Below, piece after piece: positions 1 through 8,041 of a stretch of DNA of 64,000 nt (positions are counted from its first letter, which is position 1; the number at the start of each line of letters is the position of its first letter). This DNA is from DATAES01 sp963721305 (GTDB lineage: Bacteria > Actinomycetota > Acidimicrobiia > Acidimicrobiales > JACDCH01): positions 434,001-498,000 of the forward strand of contig CAVRIR010000006.1 in NCBI GenBank assembly GCA_963721305.1, read 5' to 3'. The notes under the pieces are model-generated. The model was not told the DNA's origin and did not search any database. It saw only the letters and a program-made list of their open reading frames with translations. The translations under genes and the position numbers were made by a program.

Positions 1-124
1 GCCGGTCGCGGAACCGCCACGCGAGGGCGAGCGCGGCAACCGCGCCGCTCACCGCGGCCCACTTGCCTGCCGAGGAGATGGACGATCTCGCCTTGGCGTC
101 GGGTCTCGATCGGTCGCCGGTCAA
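1..124 (-). CDS. Possible small membrane protein, truncated by window edge
   Basis: An open frame runs off the left end of the window. It begins with a TTG whose last two bases overlap the TGA stop of the hydrolase upstream (a TTGA overlap), which suggests translational coupling. The visible 41 residues are a basic, Ser-rich head followed by an Ala/Val/Leu stretch that could start a membrane segment. Third codon positions are mostly G or C, as in neighbouring genes. No family is recognisable and the TTG start is a guess; it may be a chance open frame. Confidence 0.3.
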   Translation of the reverse strand, partial: MTGDRSRPDAKARSSISSAGKWAAVSGAVAALALAWRFRDR

Positions 125-957
125 AGCGATGCCGCGAAGTCCAGGAGCATCGTGCTCGTCTCCTCGGGCGCTTCGAACATGGGTGAGTGGCCGATGCCGG
201 GAAGCAGCTCGAGTCGTGCATCGGCGACAACGTCGTACGAGTGAGCCGATGACGAGTCCCAGCGGTGGTCCTCGGCGCCGAACACCACCAGGAGGGGGAT
301 GTCGAGCGCAACAAGGCGGTCCGGCAGATCCCGCTCGGTGAGGTACGTGGTCATCGCGCGCGGCGCCGCCGTGAACGCTCGGTACGTCATGCCCTGGACC
401 GCGGCAACGAGATCATCGGGAATGTCGACCGGTCGGGTGAACGCCGAGGCCAGCGCACGGCGCGCGGCCACCGAACGGAGCGACCAGGCGAGTCGGCTGA
501 AGAGCGGCGTCGAGAGCGCCCGGATCAGGGCCGGCTGCGGCCACAGCGCGTCGAGCCTCGGGCCGGTGTTGATCAGCGCCACGGCTTTCACCTGATCGCG
601 ACGCTGTTCGGCCAGAGCGGTGGCGACGTAGCCCCCACTCGAATGACCGACCACGACAACGGGATCGGCGCCCACCATGTCGAGCGCTGCCGCCACCCGG
701 CTTGCCTGTGCCGCGACGTCGTACGACGTTGCAGGAGCGGACTGACCGTGCCCCGGCAGGTCGACGCGAATGACGTGATGATGCTCGGCCAGTGCTCGAA
801 GTACCGGATCCCACCAGCTCACCGAACCCGCAGTTCCATGGAGAAGGAGCAGCGGCGATTCCCGTCGAGGTCCATCTTCGACGACATGAATCCCTCGAGG
901 GTCGTAGTCGTCGACAACTGCATGGGTACCGTCGCCGACCGTTCCGTTCCTTGACAT
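121..957 (-). CDS. Alpha/beta hydrolase
   Basis: A 278-residue alpha/beta-hydrolase-fold enzyme, probably a cytosolic esterase or C-C hydrolase of unknown substrate. Visible are the oxyanion-hole stretch LLLLHGTAGS (residues 36-45), the nucleophile elbow GHSSG (104-108, Ser106), a late Asp in FGAEDHRWD and the His in GIGHSPMF. The length fits single-domain members of the family. I chose ATG 957 over the upstream 984 because a promoter-like pair (TTGACA at 992-987, TAAGTT at 970-965) would start the transcript almost exactly at 957. The gene would then be leaderless. A divergent TetR gene and a palindromic intergenic region suggest that TetR controls it. Confidence 0.85.
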   Translation of the reverse strand: MSRNGTVGDGTHAVVDDYDPRGIHVVEDGPRRESPLLLLHGTAGSVSWWDPVLRALAEHHHVIRVDLPGHGQSAPATSYDVAAQASRVAAALDMVGADPVVVVGHSSGGYVATALAEQRRDQVKAVALINTGPRLDALWPQPALIRALSTPLFSRLAWSLRSVAARRALASAFTRPVDIPDDLVAAVQGMTYRAFTAAPRAMTTYLTERDLPDRLVALDIPLLVVFGAEDHRWDSSSAHSYDVVADARLELLPGIGHSPMFEAPEETSTMLLDFAASL

Positions 958-994
958 GCTGTCAAACTTACAGATCCCATACACCTTGTCAAGG
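949..994. promoter_or_regulatory. Divergent promoter with two palindromes, probable TetR operator
   Basis: The hydrolase/TetR intergenic region holds TTGACATGCTGTCAA (951-965, perfect 6-3-6 inverted repeat) and CCTTGTCAAGG (984-994, 5-1-5). The outermost halves CCTTGACA and TGTCAAGG also pair. On the minus strand, TTGACA (992-987) and TAAGTT (970-965) are 16 bp apart and form a good promoter for the hydrolase. The palindromes overlap these elements, as expected for repression. Binding by the adjacent TetR protein is inferred. Confidence 0.55.
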
Positions 995-1025
995 TTTGAG
1001 AGGCGATAGCTTGCGCGGGATTCCG

Positions 1026-1634
1026 ATGAACGATCAACGCAAGGCCGCGGAGTCCCCTCGCCGACGCCGATCCGATGCTCAACGCAGCGTCGAGGCGATC
1101 GTCGACGCCGCTCACACCGTGCTCGGCGAGCGTCCCGACGCGACCATGGAAGAGATCGCCACTGCAGCCGGGGTCACCCGCCAAACCATCTACGCCCATT
1201 TCCCCTCACGCGACGCCCTCGTCGCGGCCATCCTCGAAAGCGCGGCCGTCGAAGTCCTGGCGACAATGGACGACGCCGAGCTCGACGCTCGAACTCCTCC
1301 GGAAGCGCTGAGCGCGTTTCTGGACATCGGATGGCAGCTGCTTCGTCGCCACTATCCCTTACTGATGCATTCGCCTGCCGCCCACACGCTTGTGGCCACA
1401 GAGAATCCTCAACACGCGCTCAGCACGCGACTCGAACAGATCATTCGCCGAGGACAGCGCACAGGCGACTTCGACCGCGCTCTACCCGCGAGCTGGCTCA
1501 CCGCCGCCATCCTCGGGCTCGGACATACGGCTGCTGAACAGGTTGCCGGTCGACATCTCACGACACGCAGAGCGACGGCCACACTCCGCGAGAGCGCATT
1601 GCGACTCTGCGGCTCCACTGACACCCACCGCTGA
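1026..1634 (+). CDS. TetR/AcrR family transcriptional regulator
   Basis: A 202-residue one-component repressor. The N-terminal helix-turn-helix is clear (residues 41-60, with TIYAHF in the recognition region), followed by an all-helical ligand-binding domain with no recognisable ligand signature. I used ATG 1026 because the residues before it are shadow sequence opposite the divergent hydrolase. It is transcribed away from that hydrolase, with paired palindromes between them, so it probably represses both. The ligand is unknown. Confidence 0.85.
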   Translation: MNDQRKAAESPRRRRSDAQRSVEAIVDAAHTVLGERPDATMEEIATAAGVTRQTIYAHFPSRDALVAAILESAAVEVLATMDDAELDARTPPEALSAFLDIGWQLLRRHYPLLMHSPAAHTLVATENPQHALSTRLEQIIRRGQRTGDFDRALPASWLTAAILGLGHTAAEQVAGRHLTTRRATATLRESALRLCGSTDTHR

Positions 1635-1689
1635 TGCTCAGCGATCTCGTCGGCGAGAAGTTCGTCCACGAGAGAAGAGCGGTCACGCG

Positions 1690-2430
1690 ATGATGGCCGA
1701 CGTGGAGGAGATCGACGTCGTCGTCGCCCACAACGAGCGCGCAACCGTGCGCGTCGGCGATGTGTTCTTGAAGATCGACGCGGATCAGACGCGCACCGAC
1801 GTCGAGGTCGAGGCGATGGCGATGGCGCCGATCCCGACTCCGCAGATCCTGTGGCGGAAGCCGCCCGTGCTCGCGCTCGCCGCGCTTCCAGGTACACCGC
1901 TCGGCCGCCTCCAGGAGCCGTCGACCGCGTCGTCGGCGGCGTGGGTCGCGACAGGTGCTGCCGTCCGGGCGTTGCACGACGCACCTCCGCCGGCGTGGCG
2001 CAGTCGGAGCCTCGACGAGCTCGCGCCACGCCTCGACGACGAGTGCGAGTGGCTCGTCGCCAACGATGTCCTTGCCGCTGAAGTGGTCACGCGCAACCGC
2101 CGCCTCGCAGACGCGGCGATGCGGCCGTGGGCACCGGTGTTCATCCACGGCGACCTGCAGATCGCTCACGTCTTCGTCGACCGTGACGATGTCACCGGCG
2201 TGCTCGACTGGTCCGAGGCCGGCGAGGGCGACGCGCTGTACGACCTCGCCACGCTGACGCTCGGTCACGAAGAGCGCCTTGAAGAGGTTGTCACCGGCTA
2301 CGGCATCGACGTCGACGTCGACGTGATCCGCGCGTGGTCCTCGTTGCGATGCCTGCTGGCGGTCCGCTGGCTCATCGAGCACGGCTGGGACCCGTGGCCA
2401 GAGCTCGCGGTGCTGACAGCACGCGCGTGA
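1690..2430 (+). CDS. APH-like phosphotransferase, aminoglycoside/choline kinase fold
   Basis: A 246-residue protein with the protein-kinase-like fold of the APH family. It shows a VFLKID lysine strand (Lys28), the catalytic-loop motif HGDLQ (153-157, Asp155) and a metal-binding LDWSEAG (172-178). The Asn that normally ends HxDxxxxN is His160 here, so catalytic competence is uncertain. Members phosphorylate small hydroxyl compounds; the substrate cannot be read from sequence, and resistance should not be assumed. It starts 55 bp after the TetR gene on the same strand. Two tandem ATGs (1690, 1693) are possible starts. Confidence 0.75.
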   Translation: MMADVEEIDVVVAHNERATVRVGDVFLKIDADQTRTDVEVEAMAMAPIPTPQILWRKPPVLALAALPGTPLGRLQEPSTASSAAWVATGAAVRALHDAPPPAWRSRSLDELAPRLDDECEWLVANDVLAAEVVTRNRRLADAAMRPWAPVFIHGDLQIAHVFVDRDDVTGVLDWSEAGEGDALYDLATLTLGHEERLEEVVTGYGIDVDVDVIRAWSSLRCLLAVRWLIEHGWDPWPELAVLTARA

Positions 2431-2443
2431 CCAGTACGTCGGG

Positions 2444-4036
2444 TCAGCAGGGCGTGGTGTTGCCGGTGATCGCGGAGCCGGCGGCTCCGTCGATGTCGAC
2501 GGAGTAATTGCAGCCGACCGTCGCGCTCACGAGCCAGCCTCCGTTTGCCGCGGCGGTCGTCACGTCCGCGACATTGTTGCCACTCACGACCGGCATGCCG
2601 TGGCCGCGGTCGGGCACCCACACGACGAGGCGAGCATTTTGGCCGGCACCCGTGCTGGTGCCCGCGATGTGCGCGGTGCGGGCGTCCGGGTCGCTCGTCA
2701 ACGCGGTCAGGTGGCCTGGCGTGGCCCGCGGATAGGTGCGCGACAGCACGGTCGCGTACGGCTGCGTGATCCCTTGATCGTCGTCTCCAGGGCACAGCAG
2801 CGTGTGCAAGTGGTACTGGTCGGCAGGCACGCCGCCAGGGACACCGATCGAGTGCGGGTCGCCGCACGCTTGACGCCATTGCCACCAACTGCTTCCGGCG
2901 AACGCCGCATCCTCGGCGCGCGCGTAGCGACGCAACTTGGCGAGATCCGACGCGCTCGTGCTCCACCAGCCGTATTCGCCGATCCAGTACGGCATGCCCA
3001 ACTTGGCGGCGGCGTCATGGGCGACGTCGAAGCCCTGCTCGATGGTCAGGATGTCGACGATGGACTCCCAATAGCTGTGCGGTGCGAACGCCAGGTTCGG
3101 GTCGGTGCTGAACCCCGGCTCCGGCACGGTGTTCGGGATCGGGAACAGGACGATCGGTTCGACGAAGGCGATGTGGTGGAAGCCACCGCCGGCCGTTTCA
3201 CCGGCGCGGATGGCGTCGACGGTCTCGTTGGCGAACGCGGTGTACTTCGGTAGCTCGACCTGGAGGTCGCCCACCGCGTTCGGTTCGTTGAGCAGGTCGT
3301 AGCCGGCCACTGCAGGTTCGTTCGCGAACTCGCGCGCCAACCGGCCCCATGTCTGTTCGAGCTCGGTGCGGATGCCGTCGCGGTTGTCGTAGAACGATTG
3401 GAACGCGGTTTGGACCGCGGGGGCGGACTCGCGGTTTCCCGGCTGACGGCACGTGTCGGCGCCGTCGGTGATCGTCGCCCATTGCGGAGCGCCGTCCCAA
3501 CCGATTGCCTGTTCGAGCCCTGCGGGACACGAGGTGCCGGGCGGTGTGGCGATGTACATCCCCCACGCGTCCTGATGCATGTCGAGGATCACATAGAGGC
3601 CGTTGGCCTTCGCATCGTTGACGGCGTCACGGATCTGCGACACGTACTGCTCGTCGAAGGCGCCCCGCTGCGGTTCGAGTCGAGACCACGACACGATGAG
3701 CCGCACCGCATCGAACCCGAGCGAAGCCATCTGCGACCAGTCGTCCCGGGTGAGCGGGATCGTGGACGGCAGCTTCGGGTCGGCCTGGTAGTACTCGCCG
3801 AGCGCGTTCACGTTGACGCCGCGCAGGAGCACCTCGCGACCTGACTCGTCGGCGAACAGTGGTCGCTCGCCGTGCTCCACATGGAGGGGAAGCAATGCGC
3901 CCGCCGGGCCGACCGATGGGCCCGATGAGGCGGAAGCCGAGGGCTTGTGGTCGGCGGAACACGCGCCCGACACCAGTGCGATCACACCGACCACCACCGC
4001 AACGGCGCGCCACCTGCGCCGACACCTCCAGGCCAC
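2444..4036 (-). CDS. Secreted glycoside hydrolase family 5, endoglycoceramidase-like
   Basis: A 530-residue extracellular glycosidase. A basic N-terminus and hydrophobic helix end in SGAC (Cys26), an imperfect lipobox, so it is exported and possibly lipid-anchored. The GH5 barrel follows: LLRGVNVNALGEYY (70-83), LDMHQDAWG (151-159), the acid/base NEP (Glu251) and the nucleophile in IGEYGWW (Glu354). After the barrel comes a C-terminal beta domain of about 90 residues like that of endoglycoceramidases. A glycolipid or beta-glucan substrate is inferred. No ATG lies upstream of the signal peptide in a plausible place, so I chose GTG 4036. The gene converges on the APH-like gene, leaving 13 bp. 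Confidence 0.85.
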   Translation of the reverse strand: MAWRCRRRWRAVAVVVGVIALVSGACSADHKPSASASSGPSVGPAGALLPLHVEHGERPLFADESGREVLLRGVNVNALGEYYQADPKLPSTIPLTRDDWSQMASLGFDAVRLIVSWSRLEPQRGAFDEQYVSQIRDAVNDAKANGLYVILDMHQDAWGMYIATPPGTSCPAGLEQAIGWDGAPQWATITDGADTCRQPGNRESAPAVQTAFQSFYDNRDGIRTELEQTWGRLAREFANEPAVAGYDLLNEPNAVGDLQVELPKYTAFANETVDAIRAGETAGGGFHHIAFVEPIVLFPIPNTVPEPGFSTDPNLAFAPHSYWESIVDILTIEQGFDVAHDAAAKLGMPYWIGEYGWWSTSASDLAKLRRYARAEDAAFAGSSWWQWRQACGDPHSIGVPGGVPADQYHLHTLLCPGDDDQGITQPYATVLSRTYPRATPGHLTALTSDPDARTAHIAGTSTGAGQNARLVVWVPDRGHGMPVVSGNNVADVTTAAANGGWLVSATVGCNYSVDIDGAAGSAITGNTTPC

Positions 4037-4068
4037 CTCTGCAACGTAGGCCGTTCTCGCGTACCTCT

Positions 4069-4242
4069 CTAGTCGAGCCGATGATCGAGCTCGAAGAAGG
4101 CAACGTCGCTGCGACGGAAGCGCCACGACCGAGTGTCGTAGCCCGCTCCCACGACCGCGACTTGCCGTACGCCCGCGTCCAAAGACGTTTGTAGTCGCGC
4201 GACGTGCCACAACACCCGCGTGGCGCGGTCTCGTGCACGGTA
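4069..4242 (-). pseudogene. Remnant of class I SAM-dependent methyltransferase (TIGR00027/LCMT-like)
   Basis: About 55 residues on the minus strand match the SAM-binding start of the leucine carboxyl methyltransferase-like family: an Arg-rich helix, LDAGVRQVAVVGAGYDTR, then RSDVAFFELDH. Family members are about 270-300 residues. Here the frame stops three residues after ELDH, where the catalytic half should follow, and there is no usable start. The fragment is wedged between the GH5 gene and the next hydrolase. It is a remnant, not a gene. Confidence 0.65.
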
Positions 4243-4281
4243 GGGTCCGCCCGCCGCCTTCCGAAACGGGGGATCCGGGTG

Positions 4282-5055
4282 ATGACACCAGCGACGTTTC
4301 TGCTCGTGCACGGGGGCGGCCACGGCGGTTGGTGCTACGCGAAGGTCAAACGGATGCTCGAGGCCGGTGGTCACACGGTGTTCGCTCCATCGCTGACCGG
4401 GCTGGCTGAGCGGTCCCACCTGCTCTCGCGTGAGGTGAGCCTCGACACCCACATCACCGACGTCGTGTCGCTCCTGCACTACTGGGACCTGCACGGCGTC
4501 GTCCTTGTCGGCCACAGCTATGGCGGTATGGTCGTGACCGGCGCCGCGGATCGCGCCGCGGAGCGCATCGGTGCCCTCGTGTATCTCGACGCCGCCAATC
4601 CTCGGAACGGCGAATCACTCGTCGACGTCGCCGGCGCGACCCTCGAGCTCGCCCGACCACACGGCACTGTGGTCGACGGCGTCGAGCTGGTGCTGTTGCC
4701 GAGCGAAGGCGCCGGCATGTTCTACGGAGTCACTGATCCAGTCGATCTGGCGTGGATGGACCAGCGACTCACCGGACATCCGTGGCGGACGTTCGAGGAC
4801 AAGCTGGTCCTGACCCACGAGGACGCACTCTGGGCTCTGCCGCAATTCCACATCGTGTGCGAGGAGCACATCCTCAGTCGCGATCCCCACATCATCGAGC
4901 TGGCGCGCGCCGAGGGACGGCTCTGGTCGATCGACACCGGACACGACCTGATGATCACGGAACCCGAGTTCGTCGCGAATGCGCTTGTCGAGATCGCGGG
5001 CAGAGCAAGCACCGACGGCACACCTGGCTCACGTGCTGGGCGCGCGGGCCGGTGA
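4282..5055 (+). CDS. Alpha/beta hydrolase, salicylate-esterase/EstC type
   Basis: A 257-residue single-domain alpha/beta hydrolase. It has the HGGGHGGW oxyanion-hole motif (10-17), the family-typical SLTGLAERSHL cap strand (37-47), the nucleophile elbow GHSYG (77-81, Ser79) and a C-terminal His in DTGHDLMI. This subfamily acts on small aromatic or plant-type esters, but the substrate here is unknown. ATG 4282 follows a G-rich Shine-Dalgarno stretch (about 4268-4278). The last 27 bases overlap the end of the convergent TetR gene. Confidence 0.85.
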   Translation: MTPATFLLVHGGGHGGWCYAKVKRMLEAGGHTVFAPSLTGLAERSHLLSREVSLDTHITDVVSLLHYWDLHGVVLVGHSYGGMVVTGAADRAAERIGALVYLDAANPRNGESLVDVAGATLELARPHGTVVDGVELVLLPSEGAGMFYGVTDPVDLAWMDQRLTGHPWRTFEDKLVLTHEDALWALPQFHIVCEEHILSRDPHIIELARAEGRLWSIDTGHDLMITEPEFVANALVEIAGRASTDGTPGSRAGRAGR

Positions 5056-5541
5056 ACTTCCGCTGGCGAGGACCATGTCGAGCACGGGCGCGACTCGGGT
5101 GCCGTCGAGGCCTTCGCCGGTGATGAGGGCGCGGTAGTACACGGGCCCGGCGAGGAGATCGGCAGCGACGTCGATGTCGATGTCGCCGTCGAGGTCGCCG
5201 CGTGCTTGCGCCGCCTGGAGTCGGGCGACGAACCGGGCCCGCAGGGGTCGCACCAGGCGGGCGTCGAAGCTCGTTCTCGAGCGTCGGGGTCGTTGGCTGC
5301 GGCAGCAGCGAGATGACGCGATGACGGCCCGGGGCCGGGGCGCGCCAAGGCGACGTTGCTCTTCGATGAGATAGGTCTCGAGGTCGGCGCGGAGGTCGCC
5401 GGTGTCCGGCACGGGGAACTCGGCGAAGGCGTCGGTGATCGTGTCGACAACGGCATCGACGCGCGATGTCCAGTAGCGGTGCACCGTCGCGGTGCTGACG
5501 CCCGAGCGGGTGGCGATGCCGTTGAAGGTGAGGCTGGCCAT
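5029..5541 (-). CDS. TetR family regulator with compensating frameshifts
   Basis: The N-terminal helix-turn-helix is clear (FNGIATRSGVSTATVHRYW) and the C-terminal ligand domain ends near 5029. Between about 5313 and 5270 the frame shifts out and back. Reading one base off gives a family-like stretch (LAAAANDPDARE), while the printed frame gives an Arg/Ser-rich nonsense segment of about 15 residues. An extra T and a missing base explain this. Homology also extends upstream of ATG 5541 (ERRNIRRATLELLADAG, to about 5595) with no obvious start. It lies downstream of the efflux gene and probably regulates it. Confidence 0.7.
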   Translation of the reverse strand: MASLTFNGIATRSGVSTATVHRYWTSRVDAVVDTITDAFAEFPVPDTGDLRADLETYLIEEQRRLGAPRPRAVIASSRCCRSQRPRRSRTSFDARLVRPLRARFVARLQAAQARGDLDGDIDIDVAADLLAGPVYYRALITGEGLDGTRVAPVLDMVLASGSSPARAPST

Positions 5542-5595
5542 GCCTGCGTCCGCAAGCAGTTCGAGGGTGGCTCTTCGGATGTTGCGTCGTTCAAC

Positions 5596-7238
5596 GGGTT
5601 CGTTGCGCAGACAGCGTCGGCGGCTTCGACCACGACATCTTCGAGGCCTGGTTCGGCCGCGGTCTCGAGAGGCCGGGACGGCAAGAAGACCAACGCGACG
5701 ACGACGCCGACAAGCGCGACAGCGGCGCCGACATAGACGGTGTGACTCAGCGCGTCGACGAACGCCTGGTTCGCCGTGGCGGTGAGCGCGTTCCCGACGT
5801 CGGCGGCCAATGACTGGGCGACGATCGCGGCGCCACCGACCGAGTTCTTGACCGCTCGCGCGGCCTCAGGAGAGAAGGCTTGGAGGGAGGCGAACTGCGG
5901 GTTCGAGGTGATCGACGAGGCGTAGGACGACGCGGTGATCGAGCCCAAGATGGCGACACCGAGCGCGCCACCGACCTCCCTCGTCGTGTCGTTGACGGCG
6001 GACCCGACTCCCGCCCGCTCCGGTGGGAGTGATCCCATGATCGAGTCGGTGGCCGGGCGCCATCGCCAAGACCCATGCCGACGCCGACGAGGATGAGCAC
6101 GGCAGCGACGAGTCCGTAGCCGCTGGTGGTCGTGGCGAAGGAGAACACGAGCAGGCAATTGCGACGACGCCGAGTCCGGTGGTGACGACGGCTTTGGTGC
6201 CGAACCACTCGACGAGCTTGGCGGACAGCGGCGCGGCCACCATGAGCGCGCCTGCGACCGGAATGAGCGCGACGCCGGATTGAAGGGCGGAGTAGCCCAG
6301 CACGAACTGCATGTACTGGCTGACGAAGAACATCGTGCCGAACATGGCGAAGAACACGAGAGTGACTGCGATCGACGCGGCCTGAAAGCGCGGGTTGGCG
6401 AAGAAGCGCACGTCGAGGATGGGGTGATCGGTTCGCCGTTCCCACAGCGACGAACGCGCTCAGCAGGATCGCGGCACTCACGAAGCAACCGACGATCAAT
6501 GGATCGCTCCACCCTCGAGCGGAGCCTTCGATGATCCCGAACAGCAACGAGACGAGCCCGAAGGTCGACAGCACGGTCCCGACGAGATCGAGCGCAGGAG
6601 CGTCCGCGTCCTTGGACTCGGGAACAACGGCAACGACTGCGACGATGGCGACGATCACCGATCGGCACGTTGATCAGGAAGATGGCGCCCCACCAGTAGT
6701 GTTCGAGCAAGAAGCCGCCGGCGAGCGGCCCGATGACGATGCCGAGCCCTGACACGCCTGCCCACAGAGCGATGGCCCGGGACCGCTCGTTCGGGTCGCG
6801 GAACACGTTGGTGATGATCGACAGGGTGGCCGGCATGATGAACGCGGCACCGAGACCCTGAACGCCGCGCAACACGATCAGCGATTCGGCAGAGCTGACC
6901 CGCGAACAACCGAACGACCCGGCCGCGAAGACGACGAGCCCCGCCAACAAGCACCGCTTGCGGCCGAGCCGATCTCCAGTGTTGCCGGCGATGAGCAGGA
7001 AGCTGGCGAACACGATCGTGTACGCGTCGACGATCCACTGGAGCTGACTGTTCGACGCGCCGAGCTCGCGTACGAACGTCGGCAACGCGACGTTCACGAT
7101 CGTGCCGTCGACGCCCACGATCAACAGGGCGACGCACAGCACCGCGAGCACCATCCATCGACGCGGATCGGGAGGCGGTGACGCTTCGGACGCCACGACC
7201 ATCGACCCGGCAGCATGTTCGGTGACCGACACTGTCAA
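5596..7238 (-). CDS. MFS drug transporter, DHA2/EmrB-QacA type, multiply frameshifted
   Basis: A 14-helix drug:proton antiporter can be followed across three frames. In order it has the first helix with VDGTIVNVALPT, the GDRLGRKR loop motif A, the motif C region GLGIVIGPLAGG, helices with FFVSQYMQFVLGYSALQSG, and NDTTREVGGALGVAILG near the end. The frame changes at about 6658 (extra G), 6442 (extra G), 6154 (lost base), and 6066 plus 6056 (two extra G/C). Correcting these five positions gives one continuous membrane protein. The start is unsettled (TTG 7238, GTG 7232 or ATG 7202), and the end merges with the TetR region without a clear stop. Confidence 0.7.
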
Positions 7239-7795
7239 CAGGTTCGCATACGTCCTGCGGCCCCTGGTCCGGCGAGCAGATCACTACTCAGACGAGCGAC
7301 TCGTCCTCGCCCGCGTGCGTGCCGACGCCGCCAACCTCGGCAACGGCCACTCGTTGAGCGTCCGAGTCGGCTCCGCCGGGAGCCTTCTCTGACTCTCGGT
7401 GGTCGTACCAACGCAAGCCGAATGAATCTTTTTCTTGACTTCGACTGTCGTGTTACTCACGCTCGCAACAGGGCTGACAGGCAGTCCCTTCACCAACCCT
7501 TAGGTGCTGCGCTGGCGTCCGAAATGGAGGGGCCCCCGTGACGGCTTCAACCCCCCGTCGTCCCGGGGGTCTCTCGCCTCTTGCCGAGACTTGAACACGT
7601 GACAATTCCGGCTTAACTGCGCGATAGTTCGCATACCATCACCACCACGCCCAAAGAGGGGAAACGGGCGGTGGCGACCGCCCGGCTTCCGCTCTTTCCC
7701 GAGGGCTTCGCTCGAGCGCCGACCAGGAGATACTCGAGCGGAGCCTTCCGCTTGGTCCGAGCGATCGGCAGCGGTATTTCGTTCTCGCGACTCGC
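7239..7795. other. 557-bp region without a recognisable gene
   Basis: It lies between the 5' end of the efflux gene and the 3' end of a tiny membrane-protein gene. It contains an AT-richer patch around 7425-7455 and a strong hairpin at 7665-7684, described separately. No open frame has convincing codon bias or a homologue that I recognise. A tRNA-like GTTCAAG motif around 7590 does not fold as a T-arm. Confidence 0.5.
7665..7684 (-). terminator. Hairpin with pyrimidine tail, possible terminator
   Basis: CGGGCGGT and ACCGCCCG form a perfect 8-bp stem around a four-base loop. Read on the minus strand it is followed by TTTCCCCTCTTT, a U/C-rich tail. It lies about 110 bp downstream of the tiny membrane-protein gene, so it could end that transcript. 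The tail is weaker than a classical U-run. Confidence 0.4.
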
Positions 7796-7870
7796 TCAGG
7801 CGCGCCTGAGCAAGAGGACGATGGCGATGATCACGAGGATCAGGACGATGGTTCCGACGCCGATATACAT
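7796..7870 (-). CDS. Tiny single-pass membrane protein (24 residues)
   Basis: A 24-residue peptide from ATG 7870: a short MYIG head, a pure Ile/Val/Leu membrane segment of about 17 residues, and a terminal Arg-Arg-Ala anchor. Peptides of this layout are common in actinobacterial genomes and usually have no assigned function. An AGGGG stretch just before the ATG and a further AAGGG upstream could serve as ribosome-binding sites. The composition, with no charged residues in the hydrophobic stretch, makes chance unlikely. A similar peptide occurs at 40365-40442. Confidence 0.65.
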   Translation of the reverse strand: MYIGVGTIVLILVIIAIVLLLRRA

Positions 7871-8041
7871 GACCCCTGTTTTCCCTTCGGGCGCGTCGAC
7901 CCAAACCCCGACCGCGCCGCGAACAGGACCCGGGCTCCCACCCTGTAACGTCGCCGCATCACGTGACGAGATGGCGGCGGCACACTCGGTGAAGTAGCCG
8001 GCGCGGCGAGATGAGCTGGGGTTCTGCGAGGGGGGCAAGAG

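Noticed and set aside
1690..2430. Calling the APH-like kinase an antibiotic resistance gene
   Set aside because: Only fold-level motifs are visible and a conserved Asn is replaced; nothing indicates the substrate.
4722..5100. Continuation of the efflux protein's open frame to 4722
   Set aside because: Past about 5600 it only overlaps the TetR and hydrolase genes in a wrong frame and loses membrane character.
7560..7640. tRNA-like GTTCAAG motif on the minus strand
   Set aside because: The bases around it do not form a five-pair T-stem and no acceptor or anticodon arm can be drawn.
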